DNA from: Gracilariopsis chorda
Lineage: Eukaryota > Rhodophyta > Florideophyceae > Gracilariales > Gracilariaceae
Reading direction: 5' to 3'
NCBI GenBank assembly: GCA_003194525.1
Contig: NBIV01000276.1
Span: 43,466 to 107,465, forward strand
DNA: 64,000 nucleotides
Shown: piece after piece, positions 33,000 to 45,574 of the stretch
Position numbering within the stretch: position 1 is the stretch's first letter
Layout: each line of letters opens with the position of its first letter
Made by a program: the position numbers and the translations under genes
Notes under the pieces: generated by a model
Databases searched by the model: none
Told to the model about the DNA's origin: nothing
What the model saw: only the letters and a program-made list of their open reading frames with translations

Positions 33000-33390
33000 A
33001 GATATGGTCTCGATATAGGTCGGATATAAATCAAGATTGTTAGATATCGATTAGATACATTTTTGATATAGAAATAATATACACGATTAGAAGGTTTTTC
33101 CGTCGGTAGGGAAGAGATACATGTTTGATACAGGTTTGAATTCATGATACAGGTTTACTATAGCTTCCATATACACATCAATTTGATAAGGTCAGGTAAA
33201 GGCTCTCGAGACGTACACTAGATATACAATGGATATAGATGTATTCTGAAACAAGTTAGAGAGCGATAAATGAGATATACACTGGATAAGTGATTGATGC
33301 ATCTTCCATAGTAATGATGTTTGATACAGATATTGTACTGGTTGAGTACGGATTGAGTGATAGTCCGTGGCGGGCAGAGCACTCATCTCT
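33000..33390. repeat. AT-rich GATATA/GATACA repeat tract
   Basis: Degenerate repeats of GATAT(A/C) and TTTGATACAGGT type follow the dispersed repeat. A similar AT-rich tract precedes copy 2 (50290-50500), apparently inverted. No gene. Confidence 0.55.
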
Positions 33391-33699
33391 CTCTCGGCCT
33401 GTCGTCACCACCTTCTCAAATCACCAACTGAGCTTCGACCGTAATGTCACGGGCCACTATTGATACCAACCAACCACCGTACCACTTTCGGAGCAATACC
33501 ATGTGCCGCGTGTTACTATCACATTTTCATGCCTTTTGACCGGTCTCCACGGTCCACAGCTTCCGAAAATCGTGTGCAGTTCGAAAAGAAGTGTCAGTAC
33601 ATAGTAAGGCTCTCAGTCAATGCCATATGACACATTTCCAGAATCATGTGGTGAAGATGAGTATTGGTGATACGTACCTAAACGTTTCTGGTGATGAAT

Positions 33700-34010
33700 T
33701 TCGCAGAAGTTCGTGATTGTGATCATCGAGGTCGTACCGCTCTGCTGCTTTTTCGAACGCAAAATTGTTACCATGACCTGCCGTTCCACCCCACCTGATC
33801 ACTGCAGTCATTCTCTTCGACACCTCAAGTGCTCCTCCTGCACCGTTTTACAACAGCTTGCCGGCTTATTTTGGGTTCAGCAGTCTTGTTTGCAACTCCA
33901 TGCGATTTAATTGTTCAACGTCTTTCGGTTCTCGCCATGCATCTCCATCTCTTGCAGCTTCAAAAGACTCTACAATAGATTCTTTAATATTCTCATCCTT
34001 GCTCTACTTC
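33700..34010 (-). pseudogene. Short coding remnant, unrecognised
   Basis: On minus, a codon-like stretch reads ENIKESIVESFEAARDGDA, WREPKDVEQLNRMELQTRLLNPK, then stops, followed in another frame by SKRMTAVIRWGGTAGHG and FAFEKAAERYDLDDHN. It is not continuous with the NB-ARC/WD40 gene. I do not recognise it with confidence. Confidence 0.3.
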
Positions 34011-34059
34011 GTGGCTACAAGTAGCAGCGCACATGTGCTGGCATAGCACTCTTGAATAT

Positions 34060-37000
34060 CGCTGAATCCGTATTCGACAATGTCAGTCTGTTGAACCACC
34101 GCGGATTTCGTTGAGAATATAGTCCCAAACGTACCTCCACCACGTTTGCCACGCTGTTGACGTCCATATATGTATGCGTTTCGGTTAAGCCTGCGAGACG
34201 ATGCTCAGCAACGGCTTCGCCACTGTTCGCGTCCTACGCTCGAACAGTACCGTCGTCCGATGCGGACACAATGCGATTCGCGTCCGCGCTGACCGCAACA
34301 CACTTCACCTTTCCCGTGTGAGCTGCCAGAGGCTGGCCAATGCGGTCGCCGCTCTCATCGTCCCACAGCCGGATGCACCAATGACCACACCCGCTCACTA
34401 CTTTCGAGCCGCGACCACAGTACGCAACACACCACACTTCTCCTCTGTAGCGATACGGGCCATCGCCAGTGTCCGCGTTCTCCACGTTCCACACTCGTAC
34501 AGAACCACGAGATACTTCAGTCACAACCTCGTGGCCATCTGCGCTCAGTCCGACACAATCTATACCCTGTGCATATCCTTAGCACAGCTCGATCTTCTCA
34601 CCTGTTTCTGTGTTCCACACAAAAACCGTACCGTCTCCAGAGCTAGAGACAAAGCGGTTTCCATCTGCGCTCAGAGAGACGGACCCACGCCCTTATTGTG
34701 ACAATGTATCGTTAGTACAAGCATTTTATCACTGCGAAACTTCCACACCCGAATGACACCAGACTCCGAACCTCTCACGACCCGCCTTCCATCTCTGCTC
34801 GCCGTAGCACACAACACATCATTATCCCGCACTTCAGGTGGCGCTGTATTCATCTCACCCCTCTCTTTGTCCCAAATGCAAATACGATACCATCCGGGAC
34901 CACTGACACTAACAATCACGTTTCCGTCAAAGCTCGTGGCGAGGTGTTTCGTGTCGTTTTCTTCCGGGTGCCCTACGAGTTGATTTCCGACAGCGTTCTC
35001 ACTGGATGCTGTCAGACACTGACATAGTCCCCGGCTGATGCAATCACGATTGTTCTTCCGTCACCACTTATGGAAACATATTCGACGTCATTTGGACTTT
35101 CGAAACAGTTCTCAAACTTGTATCCAGAGTCTGCGTTCCTCACGACTATTCTTCCATCACTATACCCAATGAGTACCCTTTTCTGGTCGTCCGGGAATGC
35201 ACCACATGTACATTTCGTCCGACTTGTAGACTTCTTTGACGAGGACCGGTGACCATCCGAGTTGTCTGCATGAGGCCCCGAGTAGTAAGCGTCGGTGAGA
35301 TCGCTTAGATCCAGCCTGTGTAATTTCTGGCTTCCGTCCATCTTATAATACTCCGTAGCATAACATTATTTTTTCCAATCAGTCCGAAGGATTTTTATAA
35401 CATCTCCACCGTGCGATATGCACAGTATGAGATAGCAATTCCCAATTTGTATAATTTCCGAAGCCGCACCCCCGGCTTCTTCAAGGAACCCAACCAACGG
35501 TTTCACCCCTGATCTAGGCGCGTGTTCTTCTATCTCGACAAGAACATCCGTGTGCGCTCGCATTGCTTGGCGTACCACCCTATTCTTCCGTACAGCTGGA
35601 ACCAAGCCTCGTACGCATTCTCGTTAAAAGCAGCAAAGCTCATTCGAGCTGCACTTCCCACAAGCTTCAAATATCTTCCAATCCTTGTCTCATTACTCTT
35701 ATCCTTTTCTGATAATTGCAGTCCGATAGCCACGTCCTTCTCTACTCCGCTGATCGCGACCTTCTGAAGACGCATTACAACCCATTGCGCTCTCTCCAAA
35801 ATCCATAAGGGTTCTTTGCTTTCTTCAGCCCCTTGCAGAATCCGGCAAGCATTATCGTGGATAAATCCGTCATTTTCAACGTTCCACCACAGACTAAACG
35901 TGTATCTTTTTTCTTTCTCACCCGTACTGCCTTGAGCTTCGTTTTCTTCACTGGTAAAGAACCTTTTTGCCAATGCCATGAGACAACTGAGCCCTTTTCG
36001 TGATTGTCGACTCTTCCTTGCATTATCTTGGGCTGCTTCCACTTAATAGCGCACAACTTCTGTGTTCGCATGTCACTCCTTTCGCATTTAGTTTTCAACC
36101 AGTGTTCCAAATCACCGCGTCACTTTGTATCTGTCCGACGCCTTTTTCATTGCTATGTCTGGCACCAAGTCATGCAGTTGCACATAAAACTTGTTCCGGC
36201 TTCCCGTCATCTGTACAAGACACACCACATTAAATCTTTCAGCAACTTCTCGAGCCTCTCGCAGCTCGCCCGAGTTCCATAATCTTTGCAGAACCTGCCC
36301 GCTCACCTTTTGTTGCTTCCCAACTACAAAAAACCCTCGAAACATTTCTTCAACACTCTTCGTGAGCCCTGTTCCCTTTTTCAGAACGTCCACAGAGCTA
36401 TCAACCATCATTCGCACTTTCGGATACCGTTATGCGCTATCACCAATGATATTCTCTTCCTTTGATATCAGATTGGGATAGTAATCGATCCATGCATTCT
36501 GTTTGTTCCTCTCTCGTCGGTCGTAATATTTGTACACCGTAGCTCCAGCAATCCCGATAGCCAGAGGAAGTCCCTTGCATATGTCAAGAATGTCGTCAAA
36601 AGCTCTCCTGTTTTCGAAACCCAGCTCAGTATCAGTGCCCAACCCCGCGTGCGTCAGTAACATATGTTCAGCAATTTGCCCATGCACCGCTTTATATGAG
36701 AGTTCCATGTCCGCTTCCCTCAAGAAGCGCTTATCCCTCGTTTTATACACCAATAGGCTTTCGTTGTGCAAAATGATACCCAGAGCTCCGAAAAAATCCC
36801 GCGTGATTCCACTCACCCACCATATGTAATCGACTAGAAACAGACATTTGTGCGGCTTAAACCAACGTGCCGCCTTGTCGTATGCCTCTTGAGCTTTTCC
36901 GACTCCCCTTATTCCGTTTGCCAATCGAACTCCCCCAGTTATATCTACAGCCCGAGTGATCTGGCTGATCATATCAGTCAAATGTCAGTCTGTTCCAAGG

Positions 37001-37681
37001 GAAATATACAGAATGCCATCAGGAAACCTACGTTCGACATCCTCCTCCCTCGCTAGTCCCCGCAAAGCGCAAGTCTTCCCAACCACTCCAAGTCCAGATG
37101 CCACGATTCCAATCACCCCGCTGCCACTCCCTTCCAAAACAGCCGCTTTCAGTCTCCCCTCACAAGTGTTCGTTGTAGTGTAGTCTGGTGTAATTTGTGG
37201 TGGATTCGGCTGTAAATTGCTACCCGGTACATACGACTCTGGTACATTCTGATCACTGGAAACGTTTTCCTTGAGCCATGGTAGCACTGTCCCAGTCAAA
37301 AAAAGTGTGGAATCTTGAAATATGCTTACCACATTCTTCTAGGATGTTGTTCACTCTCCTGACCGGTCTTGTCACACCTGCATTGCTTATTTCATCTCTG
37401 AGAGGTTCGAGCCCCTTTTTGGTGGACTGAATTTTGGACCACATCCTGTCCAGTCTACTCCGTACATATTTGTCGCGTAGAGGAACACCGCCGCCTAAAT
37501 TGATCTGTTGTCGTACCACTTCAAAAATGAGCTGTAACGCCCCCTCATGTTCCTCCAGCAGACTTGTATGCAGCTGAACATTGTTCGCAGCCTTTTCCTT
37601 TCGCTCCACGTACGATTCGGCCCTATCAACCAATTCGGATGCTCCAGTTATTACACCGATTATTGCATCTGGAGCCGCCAT
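34060..37681 (-). pseudogene. NB-ARC / WD40 STAND-type NTPase, broken
   Basis: Read on minus from 37681. The N-terminal ~130 residues are helical. Next comes the NB-ARC ATPase: Walker A GLGVVGKT, kinase-2 KCLFLVDYIWW, LVYKTRDKRFL (sensor-like), CKGLPLAIGIAGA (GLPL motif) and LHDLVPDIA (MHD-like). A helical linker follows, then WD40 repeats (VRVWNVENADTGDG, IRLWDDESGDRIGQ, GHW, SASDDGTVR, ISGDGRTIVIASAGD). This APAF1-like layout is that of STAND proteins acting in cell death or immunity. In-frame stops lie at 36985-36987, 36430-36432 and 36112, and further frame changes occur down to 34060, so it is a pseudogene. An intron lies at 37287-37329. Confidence 0.85.
37287..37329 (-). other. Putative 43-bp intron in the NB-ARC gene
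   Basis: Minus-strand GTAAGC donor and ACAG acceptor with a T-rich run before it. Splicing joins NNILEEC to VLPWLKENVSSDQN and changes frame correctly; without it the first exon runs into a stop. Very short for an intron, but both exon frames fit. Confidence 0.65.
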
Positions 37682-37689
37682 GGTTTTGC

Positions 37690-38100
37690 AAGGAAATGTT
37701 CTTGCTCATGTAGTCATTGACCGGGGCGGGGAGGAAGAGGCGAGCTTTCGGCGACACTGGGCAGGGAAAAAGCGGGATCTCACAGTGTAAAAAGTGAGGA
37801 CGAAAACGCTTGCAAGTGTGGCAATGGAAATAGAGTAAGCGTTCGAGAAGTGTGCCCGTAAACTTCGAACAAGGAAGACAGAGTTCACTCTTCTTTGAGA
37901 ACGGAGAACAACGAACCGGAGATGACAACCCTTGTAATAGTCTTTGTTGGGCTGAGAGGGTCGGATTGGAAAAGGTACAAGGCAGTGAGTTGGCACTGAA
38001 TGTGGCCCATTGCTCCTATTCTGCCGCGGCGAACTTGAATCCGTGTACCCTTGTACCATTGTGTCAACTGAATATTTGCTTTCGCATTCTTGTGCAAGCT
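37690..38100. other. Spacer, no gene recognised
   Basis: Upstream flank of the NB-ARC gene and downstream flank of the reductase fragment. Minor frames only. Confidence 0.4.
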
Positions 38101-38101
38101 G

Positions 38102-38434
38102 TTACATCTTCTCTACAGATCGTGCTAGAAGGATGATTTTGACGCCTCGCGCCGCCCGAAGGCGACAGAACTCCGCGCCAATGCCGCCGGAAGCGCCCGT
38201 CACAACCGCCCACTCGCTTCCATACGACTGGAACGAAAACTTGTACACACAGTAGTGGTATATCGTGTTTAGCTGCGCCACCACGGCGTAAACCACCATT
38301 GCCGATCCCACAGCGCTAAACACTGTCATCACCAAAAGCAGTTCGTCCATGTCGTCACTCGCTTTCTCCCATAGCCCATCTCTTTCGCGCCGCGCCTCCA
38401 ACTTTTGGATACCGCGGAGGCACACATATGCCAT
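38102..38434 (-). pseudogene. Short-chain dehydrogenase/reductase, N-terminal fragment
   Basis: A 110-residue minus frame with a hydrophobic membrane segment (LLLVMTVFSAVGSAMVVYAVV) followed by the Rossmann start SEWAVVTGASGGIGAEFCRL (TGxxxGIG) and KIILLARSVEKM. A membrane anchor before the cofactor site is the arrangement of 3-ketoacyl-CoA reductases and 17-beta-HSD12-like enzymes of the endoplasmic reticulum. The frame stops right after the second beta strand, so the catalytic Ser-Tyr-Lys part is missing. I infer a truncated gene copy. Confidence 0.75.
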
Positions 38435-38606
38435 CGATCACGCACTGAGCTCTGATCGCCGAATCATCGCGCCGCATGAACCATGTTATCCACGTTGCAC
38501 ACACGCAATCGTTCGCACTCTTTCGCTTTGATCCCCAGCGAAAGAAAATGACACCTTCGTTGCTCCGCTAACCGCAAAACCAGCCACCGTCGCTCCACGT
38601 CCGTCA

Positions 38607-40730
38607 TGGAGCCGGCCGCCGCCTTGCATTTTCTCACCGCGCACAAGCTACTACTTGCACTCGCCGCGTCGTCTCGAGCAGTCGCCAAACCACTTCCACC
38701 TTTCTTTCCCATCATCCACAACTTCGTCACATCCCCCCCTCCCACAAAACCTTCTTCCGTCAACTCGATGCCATAACCGTTCATCCAAACGTTTCACTAC
38801 TGGCTACATACGTTCCTAACCCAATTCCTCCAGATTCAATACCGCTATCACATCTGCCCAACGCCATTGTAGAACATGCTGTCACCTCTTCCCATGCGTG
38901 TTTTTCGCTTGTGTACCTCTTCGAACATTATACTGATCCGGAATTACTGGGCGTTTATGAACTTGATTCCGTTGTTGCACTCTCCTTACGAAAGGTTGCG
39001 GTCGCTTTTCATTCCCTGTCATTCGAATACCTCACCGATCTTCAATCCACCCTCACCTCCCTGTACAGACAATCACCCAACCTGCGCCGTTATGCAAAAC
39101 TTCTTGCAAGTAGTCAACCGCTCCCCGATACCATTTTCAAACTATTTTCAGATGCCCACCATAAACCCTGCGCCCTTACAATGTTAACACATCTTGAATC
39201 TGCACGTCATTCCGATTTCCCTCTTGCCCTTACCGCATACCCATCGTCATTTTGACATGCACGCTCCTAATATCACTCCACTTCACGCTGCACTGGCTCT
39301 CGGTATTCATTAAGCCCGCTTCTCACACAAGGCGCACGCCTCTACAGCGCTAGGAGATGCGCTCCGTGCTGCGCAGACCACTGATGACACCCACTTTGAA
39401 AAGACTGGCTGCCCAAAAGGTTTCCATGCAGTGGCTTGTACTGTACCCTTGGTAGAACCACTCGAGCAAGCGCATCTTTTGCTAAAGCATGCCCCGATCA
39501 TTTGGTTTTGACGCGATATCAGTTGCTCACTTCTTCTCCACCGTCTCCCTTTGAAATGGCGACTGCGTGCATTAGTGTCGATGCTCGGTTGCTTGCTACC
39601 GCGGCTTGGCTTACCCGTGCTTCACTGCCTATTGTGCTTTGCGGTGCGCATGCTGCTCTTAAGAGAGCGCAACGCCGTCAGAAAGATTCCTGTGTACTCG
39701 CTGATATCGCAGTTGCGAAAATGACTGCGCTTGATGCTGATTTTCCAGTTGGATTGTCTATGCTCCGCAGGCATATCTTGCGGTTGAAACACCTTCATAT
39801 CAATTCTACAACCGCACGAGAGCTGTTTATGCTGGAGAGATCCCTCAATTTGTCCCGTTTCGAGCATACTGTACGCTTGATGCAACTGCCTGAAGCATGT
39901 ATCCTTCGCGATAAGATCAACGCAATTGCACAGTGTGCGAAAACCATTGCGCTTGCATTAAGTGCGAAAAGATGTGGAGCTGGATACAATGGAATCCGAT
40001 GTCAAATGTTTAATTCTCGCTGAAGACTCGCGAGCAGGCGTTGACTAAGCGCTTCAACGGGCTAAGAGAGCCGCGGTATTTTCGCGACCAGAGCGCGTCA
40101 TCACCAGTCTCCGATTGCGAGCGGAGGCTTTTCTCAGCGCCGAGAAAGCTGGCGGGGCGCTTTCGGACGCGTTGGCAGCTGCATCTTTGGTAAAGGGAAT
40201 GCATCTTGATGCGGCGCATGTTCGAAGCTCGCTCACTGTTGTTGAGACGCTTCTCAGATTGAAATCACCTTCGAAGCAGGTGAGAATGCAACTCTAACAC
40301 CGATTTTGCCTCGTGCTTTGGAAGTACTTGGTTCGTTGGTTCACTTTCGTGCTTGTCACCTTCATGCAGAATGTCTGATGAAGGCCTGTGCAGAAACGGA
40401 AAGTGTTCTGGCTAAGCAGGTTGTCAAACTGGTGGAACAAGTACTTGAGGGGTATATGAGCAATGGCGACTTAAAGAGTGTGCGTGATGGAGTGCATATC
40501 TTGGCAAGAGTGCATCACTGGCGACGAGAGATTCCTTTGAAGAATCGAATGTCGTATCTGTTTAACCTGCATGGTGACAGGTTGGGGAGCAACAATCTTC
40601 CTGGATTATTACGAAATGTGACTTCAAATCCTTTTAATTATAGAGCTACTCCATCTCCCCTTCCCTTCCCCACCAGCTGTTTCACACTCTATACATATTC
40701 CTTTTTCATCGTGAGAGATCAACCTTAAGA
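38607..40730 (+). pseudogene. Large helical protein pseudogene, unrecognised
   Basis: A coherent plus-strand protein over at least five frame changes. It begins MEPAAALHFLTAHKLLLALA (38607), continues as AIVEHAVTSSHACFSLVYLF, TDPELLGVYELDSVVALSLRK, LTDLQSTLTSLYRQSPNLRRY, then at 39436-40023 DARLLATAAWLTRASLPIVL and HTVRLMQLPEACILRDKINA, then RAEAFLSAEKAGGALSDALA, and ends LAKQVVKLVEQVLEGYMSNG. The alternating amphipathic helices suggest a helical-repeat (ARM/HEAT/TPR-like) fold. I do not recognise the family. The opposing minus frame at 38464-38784 is most likely a shadow. Confidence 0.6.
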
Positions 40731-41518
40731 TGTAAGATTGGCGCTGATGTCATCGTGATCGAGTTTCTCATTCATTCGCAAGACCTTGATGGTTGCTCGA
40801 CAATCCTTCTGCCTTTCCATGTATGTCTCTAGAAGAGCCACGAGACGTTCGCGGCTTTCGACATATGTTGCGCACTGTTAGAATTAGTTATTATTTACCT
40901 TTCTTTGAGTATAGTTGGCTCTAGCATCAGTTCTTACCTGCAAAAACCAGCTAGTTTTATTCTACTCGATCTGCTCAAGAAATCCGTTACCCATTTGCAA
41001 TGCCAAACTATCCTCAAAGCCGAGTTGACCTCTTCGTGACACCCTGTAAATATGACATGACAACATTTTGATGTCAAAGAAGTCTTGGTTGACCACGTGG
41101 ACATATTGGCTCTAAATTACACGTTGCGTACTATTCACAACGTTGACATACACTTCGCACGGTACAGCAGGGATCGAACGGTCATGGAAGATTCACGAGG
41201 GAGTCGTGCCAAGTCATCACTGGTACCCTGGGTTCATGCCAGATCATCATGACCTTGTCTGATGACAAGTCATCAGCATTGATGGAATTTGCTAAGTCAT
41301 CAAACGACTAGATCTGGCACTAAACCCGGTAAACCAGTCGCGTACAGAGGCCAGCACGAACATCAACCATCATACCGTTTAACTCGGACGAATTCTCATC
41401 GACTAGTGGCACTGATAAAACCAGACTAGAAACTCTATGTGAACCCCGATGGATGTTCCGAGCTTCTAACTCGGATCATCACCATCGACTTCCAACCAAT
41501 TCTATGACTGCTCCTCTG
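40731..41518. other. No gene; contains a foldback at 41219-41338
   Basis: No coding signal. The only structure is the inverted repeat listed separately. Confidence 0.5.
41219..41338. repeat. MITE-like imperfect inverted repeat
   Basis: Left arm 41219-41245 (ending TGCCAGATC) and right arm 41311-41338 (starting GATCTGGCA) pair over ~27 bases with a few mismatches and one gap. An inner hairpin TGATGAC-AA-GTCATCA lies at 41260-41275. Size and shape fit a miniature transposon, though I could not see a target-site duplication. Confidence 0.5.
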
Positions 41519-41521
41519 TTC

Positions 41522-41990
41522 CTAACACGCACGAATCTTCTCATCTCCGTGTTCTAAGCGCCCATTCTTTCCGCCTCCCCACGTGAACACCAGACCCGTT
41601 ATAGTTCGCGCAATGGTATGGTAATGGCCGCAATAGACTTCTGCGACGGGAAGAAAAGAGCTTTCTCCTTCTTTTGAAATTACCGCTTCTACTTTGTTGG
41701 CGCTCGTGGGAGGTATGAAGATCACTTCGATGGCATCGCACATTCCACACGATCTCCTAAACCAATATTTCCCTAATGATTGTAACCTAACAAGGAACAG
41801 CAATCACCAGCCAGAACAGTGCAGTAGGACCATAAGCAGCTTATTTTACCGGGACGCCTTTGAATCTTAAAACCATTTCTAGGATACGTTCGTCTGTGCC
41901 AGCAAACGCTCGACCGAGGTGATGATTTTGGCGCTGCCCCATGTCCATACCGTGTTTCCGCGGCCGCCACTGCACCAGCCTTGTATGGAA
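41522..41990 (-). pseudogene. RCC1-repeat protein fragment
   Basis: On minus, two RCC1 blades appear in different frames: GGRGNTVWTWGSAK with HHLGRAFAGTDE in the next frame, then VAEVYCGHYHTIARTITGLV, FTWGGGKNGRLEHGDEK. RCC1 repeats form seven-bladed propellers in exchange factors and ubiquitin ligases. Only about two blades remain and the frames disagree, so this is a fragment. Confidence 0.7.
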
Positions 41991-42164
41991 AAAGAGTTTG
42001 AGGTCAAATGATTTGTCCCCATCTTACTTTGACACGGTTGCGGAGAGCTTGTGGCACGCGCAAAGCTGTGTAAAGCTATGAACGTAATCGCGAGGAGTGT
42101 GGAGGGTGGTATGGATGATAACCTAATAGCGTGGTACAAGCTACCCAAAAGGCGAAGCATCATA

Positions 42165-45100
42165 AACTGTCATGGATAATTGTGACAAAGAGCAGACCGA
42201 GGCTACGAAGGGTAGGAGCCAAGCTTCCCTAATACCTGGTTGTGACCTATCAGATCATCAACTTCCGGGAAAGCTTGTGCCCTTCTCCAACTTTAAACTA
42301 ACATAAATAAAGCACTGGCCAATCAGGTAGCTACGACCATCGTGTGATAAAGAGGCCTATAGTGCAGCTGTTGATCAGTAAACTGCCGTTGATCCGGCTG
42401 TGGGGGCGACGGGTTCGAGGCTTGGGTGATACTGGATAACATGATTTTTTACATGTTGCCCCGTTTTGATATTTTTGAAATGTACGGAAGGGGTGTGGTC
42501 GTCCCAAACTTGTGGTTGACCAGCCTGTAGACGAGCAGGGCGTAGCCGTCACTACTATACAACTGCATTGCCAGGATATTCCTGGCACTTCTTGTAACGT
42601 CTGCTCGTATATTCCAAAACCAGCAGCTTATATGAGGCCAAGTGCTACAAAACGCTATGGCACTTTGACGAGCTACTTAAGCCGTTGTTAAGTCAGTAAT
42701 ATTAACTATACGTTTTTATATCTTCTGCCAAGAGGATCTACCAATAAATATATGGCATTGTGCTCAGACATTGTTCGACACGATGTACTGAAATTGTGAT
42801 TCATAACACGTACTTTATGGTAGCTACCGTTGGTAACGTTGGTCTCTGTACCTTCGCGCGTGCACATCGCACCACAGCACGCCTCGCTACTAGCTGTCAT
42901 GCTGCGTGTAACGTATGTTAAGCGCGCGGACCAGTCGTACACGTGTTGCCACTCGCCCTTTTCTCTCCTGCGTTGCTTGCAACATACATGGCACCGATGC
43001 ATGACGCAGCATGCGACGTTTATACCTCGATGCCAGCGGAGCTCTCGCTTTTTGTTTCGCGTCACAGGTCAGCAGTTCTGCTTCTGCCGGCGTTGTCTTC
43101 CACCGTTTCAAAGACAATTGACTTTCCTTCTGCGACTCCTTTGCACCCGATCCTTCCTTGATCTAGACGATCTTTTATTGTTTCCTGCCTCCATTCATCA
43201 GGTTCTTTAGTGCCTCGCCACCCATCCTCCTCGCTACAATCTTCAATCTTCATGTTGCCATATGCTCCCTCTCTCTTTCTAAGACTTTTTTCTTGGGTCT
43301 TGCTGGCGTGCCCCGCTCTCTCAGAGCAAATCCAGTCAGCGCCCAGGCTCCAACTCAATCTTCGCATTATAAAACCCGTTTAGAATGGCCGCCATTGATT
43401 CTTTACTGCACTCAACTCTTTGCCAAAACTGCCATTCCTGGCATAGCATGCTCTTTGCTTGTATGCTAAGACGCTTTGCCCGACGAAATGGATCCTGTAC
43501 ATACCCACAGGTCATGTCGGGCTCGCTTTCTTGCATTGTGATGCAAGAAAGATTAGGTTTACCACCGATATGCCTTGAATAGAACTCACTGTGGACGTTT
43601 TGTGTGCATCACCATTCTTGGATGATAGCTAAAACGCGTTAAAGACATTGAGATCATCAATGTTTTTAGATACCGAGTGCTTCGTGTTGACGATAAAGCC
43701 ATGCTTAGACCAGTACGTGCACTGCATAGTTCAACTCTGGATCATGTTTTATTGGCGAGATGTAGTGAAGAGAATCTTCAACAGTCTCACATAAGAATAG
43801 GCGCAGATGCTGCGGATTATGTGACATGGATGGAACACAACACGGAGTAAGTGTTGCAAAAATATTTCGAGGCTCCGATGGACAGATAAAAAGAAAGCGT
43901 GAGTGAATTTCAAACGCTCTATTGTGTTGAATACCGCTCAGTACCATCTTTACATGAGCAGGTTGGCAGAATTTTGTCCTGAATCGTTAAGGTTCTCCAA
44001 TCGCAATATTTTGAAACGGAGAGAACTAGGAACTAGGTCGATAGGTTGGTCTAAAAGAAAGTCAGGCTGCGCATATCTCGAGAGTTTTTCTAGATTCCTT
44101 TCATTGTTTTAGAAATGCTGTAGCCGACTGTCCCAGTCTCAACATCTTTTGGGTGGACACCATGACTGCGTAAACTCTTTGTCAAGGCGTTCCGAAGACA
44201 AGCCGCACACCATCCTCTCGCACGGCGCATGAAAACACAAATCCACTTCCCAACCCTCGGAACTGACGCATATCATTCTTTCTAGCGCATTTGCGTGTCA
44301 TTACGACGTACTTTTGTGCGTCACGAAATAATGAGAACGCCGATCACTCGATTCTGTCACTATTTCGTATTCATACGCCGCTCCGCTGTATCTGTCATTG
44401 CCGATTACTCCCACTATCAACCACCGTCCATCGATAACAATGGATTTGCTTTGTTCAAATTTCTAGATCGTCGTTTCGATCACCATGCCTTGCAGGTGAT
44501 CGAAATGGGTACTACCCGCAGTGTGAGCAGCATCCTCGGGATAGCACTTCTTGACAAACCCTGTGAAGCCTAGATACAATAATCGAAGGACGTACGGTAC
44601 TCCAGGAGGGATAGGCTGCTCGACGGAAAAGAAATCACGAATGAAACGAGCCCATACCGGGTTGTACAGCTCAGAGATGCGAGTCATATTAAACTCAATC
44701 GAAACACGAGTGATTGCACATGGGTTTCAGAACCACACTGGATAAGTACGGTCATTACTTCTGACTTTTGGAGTCAGGGAACCTCGTGTAATTTTGTAGA
44801 TGGTGTGGCAAAATGAGTTGGGCCGAGTGTACCAGGTGAGCCTGGACGCTGGATGGGCGGCACGCCTACACTTTTCGCAGACATAATAGTTTTCCCAAAT
44901 ATCCTAATACATTTTGCACCATATGTAGTCATGAGGAGAACACTCCATGGACTCTCGTTCTTCTACAACGCCAAGGCCCTTGGCATCTCCTAGAACTCAT
45001 TTCTCATCCCGCTGTTCACCATGCACACCCTCTTGATCGTTTTGATGCGTTTCTTCTCATGAACCGAAGTGCATTGGGAACAGCACATGCTTTCTCTCGT

Positions 45101-45574
45101 CTTTACTCGTGATCTGTCCTACAAAGTGCAGCCACAGTGGGATTACATTGCCACCGTTGCCTCTAATTCTCTCCACCTTCTCTGTTCTCAGTGCCATGCA
45201 AGAACCAACGGTGGTACGACTGCTCCGAATTTTCCATTAGCAGGCTTAATGTCTTGATAACCGTCACCGCCATCACTGCCTCTTCTGTCGTGCATCAAGA
45301 CTCTGGCAGCACCACCTAGCATATCTTCAGGCCCACCGCCAAGACTCTATTCACTTCGAACATGCATCCAAATACGTGCGTTTGCAATCGTACGTAGATC
45401 GGCCTCCATCAAACTGATGATAACTGGCGGAATCACCAGTAACCGCAGGGTGCTTTGAAAAAGAGAAGTTTGCATCCAAGTTAGATCTCTGTAGGAAACG
45501 GGGAGACCAGGAAATTTACCACTTGATACGCCCGCGGTAAAGACGCCTCCGCGTTTGACGACGATGGGTATTTC
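42165..45574. other. No recognised gene; two short perfect hairpins
   Basis: Several short open frames (minus 42706-43065, minus 43062-43367, minus 44463-44687 reading ELYNPVWARFIRDFFSVEQP, minus 45347-45613) look partly coding but match nothing I know. Perfect hairpins lie at 43527-43550 (TTTCTTGCAT stem, loop TGTG) and 44474-44505 (TTTCGATCACC stem, 10-base loop). Confidence 0.4.

Noticed and set aside
33700-34010. WGG-containing remnant as part of an inositol-pyrophosphate kinase
   Set aside because: Only a few residues resemble that family; the evidence is too thin for a name.
40060-40300. Minus-strand frames opposite the helical-protein pseudogene
   Set aside because: They mirror the codons of the plus-strand protein and have no motif of their own.
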